From: Butyricicoccus_A sp964387535
GTDB taxonomy: Bacteria > Bacillota > Clostridia > Oscillospirales > Butyricicoccaceae
NCBI GenBank assembly: GCA_964387535.1
Contig: CAYLXH010000134.1
Location: 1-5,419 of the forward strand
Length of the DNA: 5,419 nucleotides
Direction: 5' to 3'
In this document: positions 1-4,645 of the stretch, piece after piece
How positions within the stretch are numbered: position 1 is the stretch's first letter
Layout: each line of letters begins with the position of its first letter
Notes under the pieces: generated by a model
Seen by the model: the letters and a program-made list of their open reading frames with translations, nothing else
Told to the model about the DNA's origin: nothing
Databases searched by the model: none
Program-made: the position numbers and the translations under genes

Positions 1-2468
1 TGATCAATTGCATAATGTACCATACGTTTGTTGATATGTGCATATTTTTTAGAAAAATATTCTCCCGCCAGACGAATGAAATCTTTCTTTCGATCCGGCT
101 CAAAATACGGCATCATAAAATCAACGTCACGCAGATGAGACATATTCGCCTTCAAGAGTTCTGGATAATACGCAACCACTGGGCAGTTATAACAGTTTTG
201 TGTCCGGTGCTCATCCAGATTATACGTCATACAGGGGTAAAAAATTGCATCAACCCCCTTGGAAAGCAGGTTCTCAATATGACCATGCATCAATTTAGCA
301 GGATAGCACACCGTATCTGACGGAATAGAATTTTGTCCGAGTGCATAGGTCAAACGCGTCGAAACATCCGACAGTACTACTTCAAATTCCAGATCTGTCA
401 AAAGTGTATGCCAAAACGGCAATAATTCAAACATATTTAACCCAAACGGAATACCAATTCTCGCCCGTCCTGGTTTGCTCTTTTCCTGATATGACAGCAG
501 TTTTTCCAACTTATATTGATACAAATTAGGCAGCTTTAACTTATCTCCACCGCCAAGCGGCCGTTCACAGCGGTTACCAGAAATAAACTTTCTTCCTCCC
601 GAGAACGAAGATACGGTAAGCGAACAATGGTTGGTGCACATACCGCACTTTACAGAGCTGGTCTTGTGAGAGAAATTCTCCAGCTCCTCAGCTCCAATCA
701 AGGTGGTTTCTTCCGGCTCATTCGCCATGGCATGAAGCGCAGCGCCATATGCACCCATCAATCCAGAAATGGCAGGACGTGTTACGTTGCGTCCAATCTC
801 CATCTCAAACGAGCGCAAAATAGCATCATTCAAAAAGGTGCCGCCTTGCACCACAATGTGATGTCCGAGATCTTCCGGCGAATGCGCACGGATTACTTTG
901 AACAGTGCGTTTTTTACCACACTGACGGACAGACCCGATGAGATAGCATCAATGCCTGCTCCATCTTTCTGTGCCTGCTTTACGGATGAATTCATAAAGA
1001 CGGTGCAGCGAGACCCCAGATCAATCGGATGTTCTGCAAATAATCCAATCTGACAAAATTCCTCAACACTATATCCCATAGAACGAGCAAATGTTTCAAT
1101 AAAGGAACCACATCCCGAAGAACACGCTTCGTTCAAAGAAATATTGTCAATGCAGTCGTTCGCAATCTTAAAACACTTAATATCCTGGCCACCAATGTCA
1201 ATAATAAAATCAACATCGGGTTCAAAATGCTTCGCAGCCTTGAAATGGGCCATCGTTTCGACCAAACCAAAGTCAATCCCAAAAGCATTCAGAATCAACG
1301 CCTCACCATATCCCGTGACCGCGGACGCACGAATGGCTACACGATCGCCGCACAGGCGATACAACTCTAGTAGTTGTTCCCGAACAACATCAACCGGATT
1401 TCCTTTATTGGGACTATAATAGTGAAACAGCAGTTGTTTGTCCTCACCAATTAAAACCAGTTTCGTTGTCGTAGATCCACAGTCAATGCCCAAGTATGCA
1501 TCTCCTGTATACATTGTAACGTTTTCCCGCATGATATCACTGGAATTGTGTCTACGGCAAAACGCATCATATTCCTGCTCACTGCGGAACAGCGGCTCCA
1601 ACGTCGCCGTCTCAACTTTTACGCCTGCCGTCTTTTCCAGAGTTTTCAACAGCTCATCATATGTATATGTATGAGTTGTATTCTCTTGCGCATAACAAGC
1701 CGCACCAGCGGCAATAGCATATGGCGCCAAATCTGGAAAATGCGCATGCTCGTCACTCAAGCCCAGTGTTTCCTGAAATCGATGCTGTAATCCCTTGAAG
1801 AAAAAAAGTGGACCACCAAGAAACAGCACATCCCCCTCGATCTCCCGTCCCTGAGCCAATCCCGTCAAGGTTTGATTGACCACCGCCTGAAAAATAGAGG
1901 CGGCAATATCTTCCTTGCGGGCCCCCTCATTGAGCAATGGTTGAATATCGCTCTTTGCAAACACTCCGCAACGGGATGCAATCGTATACAAGCGCTCCGA
2001 ACGTTGTGCCAAATGATCCAGCTCTTCCGAAGTGACATCCAAAAGTACCGCCATCTGATCAATAAACGCACCTGTGCCACCTGCACAGGTTCCATTCATT
2101 CGTTCTTCCAATTGACCGGTGAGAAAGACAATTTTTGCATCTTCTCCTCCCAATTCAATGACAACATCTGCCGACGGGACAAAGCGGCCAACACATTTTC
2201 TTGTAGCAAAAACCTCCTGCACAAAATCAATACCACTGGCTTTTGCAACACCAAGTCCGGCCGAACCGGTAATCGCAACACGAAGTACTGCATCTCCAAC
2301 AATACGCTTTGCATCCAACAACATCTCACAGGCTTTTTCGCGCACCTTGGAAAAATGACGTTCGTATTTCTTATATAGGATCTGCGAACGTCTGGTTGCC
2401 TCATTACATCCTATCGCAACCAATTTTACAGTAGTAGAACCAATATCGATTCCTAAATACACATTCAT
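1..2468 (-). CDS. Large acyl-CoA dehydratase activase-type protein: tandem BcrAD/BadFG ATPase domains plus DUF2229 region (3' end outside window)
   Basis: The reading frame is open from the ATG at 2468 to the window edge: 822 codons, no stop and no frameshift when read codon by codon. Residues 5-13 (LGIDIGSTT) form the phosphate-1 loop of a first ASKHA-fold ATPase, followed by GGED at 107-110, Cys128 in NGTCAGGTG, Cys167 in SRCGVF and GGP at 218-220. A second copy begins at 324 with LGIDCGSTTTK, then GGQD at 426-429, Cys449 in EACSSGCGSF and Cys488 in SRCTVF. A cysteine cluster follows (Cys608, 611, 615, 634), and from about 667 a DUF2229-like region (IGIPFGLN, VCYPAKLMHGH, FYPCMTYN). Family knowledge: HgdC-type activators use ATP to drive an electron from a [4Fe-4S] cluster into 2-hydroxyacyl-CoA dehydratases. 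Long fused versions are common in Clostridia, usually near 1,400 residues, and end in an HgdB-like reductase region that would lie left of this window. Their physiological substrate is generally unknown. The protein should be cytoplasmic; I see no signal peptide or membrane segment. Confidence 0.93.
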   Translation of the reverse strand, partial: MNVYLGIDIGSTTVKLVAIGCNEATRRSQILYKKYERHFSKVREKACEMLLDAKRIVGDAVLRVAITGSAGLGVAKASGIDFVQEVFATRKCVGRFVPSADVVIELGGEDAKIVFLTGQLEERMNGTCAGGTGAFIDQMAVLLDVTSEELDHLAQRSERLYTIASRCGVFAKSDIQPLLNEGARKEDIAASIFQAVVNQTLTGLAQGREIEGDVLFLGGPLFFFKGLQHRFQETLGLSDEHAHFPDLAPYAIAAGAACYAQENTTHTYTYDELLKTLEKTAGVKVETATLEPLFRSEQEYDAFCRRHNSSDIMRENVTMYTGDAYLGIDCGSTTTKLVLIGEDKQLLFHYYSPNKGNPVDVVREQLLELYRLCGDRVAIRASAVTGYGEALILNAFGIDFGLVETMAHFKAAKHFEPDVDFIIDIGGQDIKCFKIANDCIDNISLNEACSSGCGSFIETFARSMGYSVEEFCQIGLFAEHPIDLGSRCTVFMNSSVKQAQKDGAGIDAISSGLSVSVVKNALFKVIRAHSPEDLGHHIVVQGGTFLNDAILRSFEMEIGRNVTRPAISGLMGAYGAALHAMANEPEETTLIGAEELENFSHKTSSVKCGMCTNHCSLTVSSFSGGRKFISGNRCERPLGGGDKLKLPNLYQYKLEKLLSYQEKSKPGRARIGIPFGLNMFELLPFWHTLLTDLEFEVVLSDVSTRLTYALGQNSIPSDTVCYPAKLMHGHIENLLSKGVDAIFYPCMTYNLDEHRTQNCYNCPVVAYYPELLKANMSHLRDVDFMMPYFEPDRKKDFIRLAGEYFSKKYAHINKRMVHYAID

Positions 2469-2476
2469 ACAGTCTG

Positions 2477-2482
2477 CTCCTC
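2477..2482 (-). promoter_or_regulatory. Ribosome binding site of the activase gene
   Basis: GAGGAG on the minus strand lies 8 nt before the ATG at 2468. It fixes this ATG as the start, in agreement with the ASKHA phosphate-loop motif beginning only five residues later. No earlier in-frame start has a comparable site. Confidence 0.85.
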
Positions 2483-2518
2483 ATTATCTCCAACTAATGC
2501 AAACATATAATATATACG

Positions 2519-2547
2519 ATATTAATCAGAATTGACTCTTTTGTCAA
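2519..2547 (-). promoter_or_regulatory. Sigma-A-type promoter of the activase gene, -35 box inside an inverted repeat
   Basis: On the minus strand a perfect -35 box TTGACA (2547-2542) is followed by a 17-nt spacer and TAATAT (2524-2519) as the -10 box. This predicts a start near 2512 and a leader of about 44 nt. The -35 box is one arm of an inverted repeat, TTGAC-N6-GTCAA (2532-2547), a possible operator. The metK promoter in this window has the same two hexamers with the same spacing. The assignment is from sequence only. Confidence 0.65.
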
Positions 2548-2571
2548 CTGCTAAACCACCGATTTTTCGAC

Positions 2572-2607
2572 AAAGCTGTTAATTTTTTGTATAAATTTCA
2601 CAGCTTT
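2572..2607. repeat. Inverted repeat upstream of the activase promoter
   Basis: AAAGCTGT (2572-2579) and ACAGCTTT (2600-2607) are perfect 8-bp arms around 20 AT-rich bases. Inside them AATTT (2581-2585) can pair with AAATT (2593-2597), giving a two-part hairpin. It has no run of T after it on either strand that would make a good terminator. It lies 25 bp upstream of the activase -35 box and could be a binding site or simply chance in AT-rich DNA. Confidence 0.3.
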
Positions 2608-2704
2608 TAGTCCTTGTAATCTATCTCTCTTTGAACAAAAGTGATGTCTGATTAGAAAAATCTCAACTGGTAAAAATTGATACCATTTGCAGTCAAGATA
2701 AGAA

Positions 2705-2738
2705 GGGCTGAAAGCTTCCCATTCGAAGCTCTCAGCCC
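2705..2738 (-). terminator. Intrinsic terminator of the adenylating-enzyme gene
   Basis: GGGCTGAAAGCTTC (2705-2718) pairs with GAAGCTCTCAGCCC (2725-2738): 14 pairs around a 6-nt loop, with one imperfect position. That position is an A/C mismatch if transcribed rightward but a G-U pair if transcribed leftward, which points to the minus strand. Leftward, the stem is followed by the T-rich TTCTTATCTT, a moderate tail. It lies 76 bases past the stop codon at 2814 and would separate this gene from the activase gene. Confidence 0.8.
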
Positions 2739-2813
2739 AATTGTTATACGATATCAATTATTTGGAACGCTCTCAATATCCCAATACATTGGATGGAACG
2801 TCAAATGATTGCG

Positions 2814-4256
2814 TTATAACTCTGCCAGACGTTTACGGTCCAGTTTCCCTTTTTCATCAACCGGCAGGGTGTCCAGGATACGCACAATGCCCGGAATCAT
2901 AAACTGAGGCAAATACTGCCGCGCAGCAGAGCGAATCTGGCCTGGTGTCATCTGTTCGCCCTCTTCCAATGCAACGTATGCGACCAGATGTCCATACTGC
3001 ACAATCGCTCCACAGGCTACAACTCCATCAATCCGGCACATATTGATCTCTACATCGCGACACTCCAGACGGTATCCACCAACTTTAATCTGAGAGTCTT
3101 TGCGGGCCATCCAGTACAATTTTCCGTCCTCAACACGTCCAATATCACCGGTACGGTAAGCGGGCTTGCCCTCATATTCAAAATAACCGCCCTGTTCGCC
3201 ATCTGTATATCCAGCCGTGACGCTCGGACCTACCAAAACGATTTCGCCCTCTTTGCCTTCTTCGACACAAGTATCCTCATTGGGATCCATCAGCAGAATG
3301 TCTGTCGCTCCACTGTCAATAGAGCCAATCGGAAGCGGCTGATCACACATATCCGGTGTAATCTCACTGGCCGTTACATTACAAGTGCTCTCTGTAGAAC
3401 CGTATGCATTGATAACTTTGATTCCCGGGAAACGTTCATGAAGTTCTTTTGGGGTTCTGCGGTGCAATGCTTCTCCCGAAAGATATACAACTTTCAAATT
3501 CGGCAGCATCTCAGCATTAAAATTCTTTCGCTCAATGCAGAAATCCGCAATCGAAGGCGTCATAACGATAACATTCGGATTGTTTGCACGCATATGACGA
3601 AGCAGCAGGCTGTGTTTTTCTTTCAGTTCGTTTTCCGTCATGATCAGCGTATGCCCGTGGGTCAGCGAATAATAAACATCAACCATGGACAGATCAATCG
3701 AAAGCAAAGAAATATTTAAAATCGTACCCGGCTCATCCAAGGTAAACGTAGTATCCAGCCAATTGATAAAATTATTCAGATTTCCCCTCGTCGCTTTCAC
3801 TCCGCAGGCCAATCCGGTGCTGCCAGAAGTAAAGATCATATAGGCTATGGAATTATTGTCAACTTCCGCAGGAAGCTCTACTTCCTCGTCCGGAGGATCC
3901 TGAGACAGCTTCTTGATATTCTCTTTTGGAATCTTATTAGACCCCGAAAAACCACGTCCAATCGCACACAGAACAAGATCTGCTTCTGATTCATTCGCAA
4001 TACCCGCGAGACGATCATGCGGCTGACCGGTGCTGCACGGAACATATGCCACACCAGCACGAATGCAGGCCAGAAATGCAACCAGCATGGAACATTCTTT
4101 ATGTCCATAAACCAGTACATTTTTTGCACCACGCAAGATAATATGCTTAGCCAGGTTCTCACTCCTGCGATACAGCTCACCATATGTCATCGCCTCGCGC
4201 TGCGTGCGGCAGGCAATACGTTCTGCCGGATGTGTAAAAATAGAAGAAATATCCAT
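2814..4256 (-). CDS. Amino-acid-adenylating enzyme, DltA / NRPS A-domain type
   Basis: This complete 480-residue enzyme of the ANL (adenylate-forming) superfamily should form an aminoacyl-AMP from an amino acid and ATP and then load a carrier-protein thiol. Numbering from the ATG at 4256: P-loop FTSGSTG 142-148; IDLS 187-190, where Asp188 fits the residue that holds the substrate amino group; NAYGSTE 283-289; YRTGD 367-371; hinge region ARKDSQIKVGG from 384; and EKGKLDR 468-474 with the catalytic C-terminal Lys471. Segments such as VLVYGHKE, IDLSMVDVYYSL and ERFPGIKVINAYG resemble DltA, the D-alanine ligase of teichoic acid modification, which is slightly longer (about 500 residues). Two departures are visible: the usual PKG after the P-loop is ACG, and the position of the DltA pocket cysteine is Ser260. 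No dltB, dltC or dltD lies beside it, so D-alanine as substrate is not established. It appears to be a single-gene transcription unit, divergent from metK. Confidence 0.85.
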   Translation of the reverse strand: MDISSIFTHPAERIACRTQREAMTYGELYRRSENLAKHIILRGAKNVLVYGHKECSMLVAFLACIRAGVAYVPCSTGQPHDRLAGIANESEADLVLCAIGRGFSGSNKIPKENIKKLSQDPPDEEVELPAEVDNNSIAYMIFTSGSTGLACGVKATRGNLNNFINWLDTTFTLDEPGTILNISLLSIDLSMVDVYYSLTHGHTLIMTENELKEKHSLLLRHMRANNPNVIVMTPSIADFCIERKNFNAEMLPNLKVVYLSGEALHRRTPKELHERFPGIKVINAYGSTESTCNVTASEITPDMCDQPLPIGSIDSGATDILLMDPNEDTCVEEGKEGEIVLVGPSVTAGYTDGEQGGYFEYEGKPAYRTGDIGRVEDGKLYWMARKDSQIKVGGYRLECRDVEINMCRIDGVVACGAIVQYGHLVAYVALEEGEQMTPGQIRSAARQYLPQFMIPGIVRILDTLPVDEKGKLDRKRLAEL

Positions 4257-4265
4257 ATAGTCCAT

Positions 4266-4271
4266 CCTCCT
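4266..4271 (-). promoter_or_regulatory. Ribosome binding site that decides the start of the adenylating enzyme
   Basis: A perfect AGGAGG lies 9 nt before the ATG at 4256. Two upstream in-frame starts are possible on paper: a TTG at 4274 that overlaps this site and an ATG at 4265 that abuts it. Neither leaves the normal spacing, so the ATG at 4256 (protein beginning MDISSIF) is preferred. Confidence 0.8.
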
Positions 4272-4349
4272 CAATAGTCATAATCGAACCCATAAAGTCA
4301 CCTTTTCTTTTAAAATATACCATAATTGCCCCTCTAAATCAATTCAAAT

Positions 4350-4374
4350 TTGTCTGTATATAAAAACTTGTCTG
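4350..4374 (-). repeat. Direct repeats bracketing the -10 box of the adenylating-enzyme promoter
   Basis: CAGACAA (minus strand) occurs at 4374-4368 and again at 4356-4350, an 18-bp period. One copy lies between the proposed -35 and -10 boxes and the other lies immediately downstream of the -10 box. The placement would suit a repressor site, but the copies are only 7 bp long and no regulator is identified. Confidence 0.35.
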
Positions 4375-4386
4375 AAAAACTGTCAA
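4357..4386 (-). promoter_or_regulatory. Leftward promoter of the adenylating-enzyme gene
   Basis: The minus strand reads TTGACA (4386-4381), an 18-nt spacer, then TATATA (4362-4357). Shifting by one gives TTATAT with a 17-nt spacer. The predicted start is near 4350, which leaves a leader of about 94 nt before the ATG at 4256. The -35 box is the left arm of the palindrome at 4380-4399. Confidence 0.6.
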
Positions 4387-4399
4387 TAAGTATTGACAG
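4380..4399. repeat. Perfect palindrome shared by two divergent promoters
   Basis: CTGTCAATAAGTATTGACAG has perfect 9-bp arms around a 2-bp centre. Each arm contains a consensus -35 hexamer, TTGACA, one per strand, with 6 bp between them. It may serve only as back-to-back -35 boxes, or may also be the operator of a dimeric regulator. Confidence 0.8.
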
Positions 4400-4421
4400 T
4401 TAATCAAAAGGAGAGTAATAT
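4393..4421 (+). promoter_or_regulatory. Rightward promoter of metK
   Basis: TTGACA (4393-4398), a 17-nt spacer and TAATAT (4416-4421) predict a transcript start near 4428, about 14 nt before the SAM-I aptamer. That is where a riboswitch promoter should be. The hexamers and spacing equal those proposed for the activase gene. Confidence 0.7.
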
Positions 4422-4441
4422 GTATGCAACAACTTTATACG

Positions 4442-4546
4442 CCTTATCAAGAGTGGTGGAGGGATCGGCCCAATGAAGCCCGGCAACCTGCTTACAGCAA
4501 GGTGCTAATTCCGCCGGTGTCCAGCTTTTCAGATCGAAAGATGAGG
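4442..4546 (+). promoter_or_regulatory. SAM-I (S-box) riboswitch aptamer
   Basis: The sequence follows the S-box pattern closely. CCTTATC (4442-4448) pairs with GATGAGG (4540-4546) to make P1. Next come the AAGAG-containing P2 strand, GGAGGGA, GGCCC, the ATGA turn and GCCCGGCAACC (4478-4488), a P3 hairpin (GCT-TAC-AGC), then AAGGTGCTAATTCC (4499-4512) and a P4 stem that may use CTTTTC/GAAAG before the 3' side of P1. This family binds S-adenosylmethionine and usually switches off methionine and SAM synthesis genes. Its position between a promoter and metK fits direct feedback on the enzyme that makes the ligand. Confidence 0.95.
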
Positions 4547-4553
4547 ATTTTTC

Positions 4554-4590
4554 AAAGCGCACTGGCGAATCTGTCAGGCGTTTTTCTTTT
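4554..4590 (+). terminator. Riboswitch-controlled intrinsic terminator in the metK leader
   Basis: AAAG-CGC-A-CTGGC (4554-4566) pairs with GTCAG-GCG-TTTT (4573-4584) around the loop GAATCT, with one bulged A and G-U pairs, and is followed by TTTTTCTTTT (4581-4590). It begins 8 nt after the aptamer. In the no-SAM state CAGATCG (4530-4536, in P4) can pair with CGAATCTG (4566-4573, in the terminator loop and stem) with one bulged base. That is a candidate antiterminator pairing, inferred by eye. Confidence 0.8.
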
Positions 4591-4608
4591 ATCCGTAAAT
4601 ACTATCTG

Positions 4609-4623
4609 ACATACATCGTATGT
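4609..4623 (+). repeat. Small hairpin just before the metK ribosome binding site
   Basis: ACATAC (4609-4614) and GTATGT (4618-4623) form a 6-bp stem with a 3-nt loop in the read-through transcript. It ends 7 nt before AAGGAGG, so it does not cover the ribosome binding site. It could affect mRNA stability or be incidental. Confidence 0.35.
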
Positions 4624-4630
4624 TCGTTCC

Positions 4631-4637
4631 AAGGAGG
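4631..4637 (+). promoter_or_regulatory. Ribosome binding site of metK
   Basis: AAGGAGG lies 8 nt before the ATG at 4646. It supports the start that yields MAKYLFTSES, the normal MetK N-terminus. Confidence 0.9.
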
Positions 4638-4645
4638 GAGCAACA

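Larger units (their letters stand above)
2469..2813. other. Intergenic region between two minus-strand genes
   Basis: These 345 bases contain no convincing gene. From right to left they hold the 3' untranslated stretch and intrinsic terminator of the adenylating enzyme (2705-2738), an AT-rich stretch of about 160 bases with one perfect 8-bp inverted repeat, the activase promoter (2519-2547) and its ribosome binding site. A 68-codon minus-strand frame at 2551-2757 starts with TTG, lacks a ribosome binding site and runs through the terminator hairpin, so I do not call it. Confidence 0.7.
4257..4645. other. Divergent control region between the adenylating-enzyme gene and metK
   Basis: These 389 bases contain no supported protein gene and are mostly regulatory. 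The left part is the leader and promoter of the leftward gene, the centre is the palindrome with both -35 boxes, and the right part is the metK promoter, SAM-I riboswitch, terminator and ribosome binding site. A 48-codon minus-strand frame (4323-4177), preceded by AGAGGGG, enters the adenylating-enzyme gene in another frame; I leave it as a finding. Confidence 0.75.

Noticed and set aside
1872..2378. 168-codon plus-strand frame and other plus-strand frames between 15 and 2358
   Set aside because: All are antisense shadows of the continuous activase frame, whose ATPase motifs are unmistakable.
2551..2757. 68-codon minus-strand frame between the two minus-strand genes
   Set aside because: It begins with TTG, lacks a ribosome binding site and passes through the intrinsic terminator at 2705-2738.
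2780..2792. Small palindrome-like CCAAT-AC-ATTGG downstream of the adenylating enzyme
   Set aside because: Five-bp arms are expected by chance in a region of this size, and nothing around it suggests a function.
2988..3719. 243-codon plus-strand frame
   Set aside because: It is antisense to the adenylating enzyme, whose catalytic motifs are intact on the minus strand, and has no ribosome binding site or recognisable domain.
4257..4274. Longer N-terminus for the adenylating enzyme starting at TTG 4274 or ATG 4265
   Set aside because: The TTG overlaps the AGGAGG and the ATG at 4265 abuts it; only the ATG at 4256 has normal spacing.
4424..4609. 61-codon plus-strand frame in front of metK
   Set aside because: It coincides with the SAM-I aptamer and the leader terminator; the sequence constraint here is RNA structure, and no ribosome binding site precedes it.
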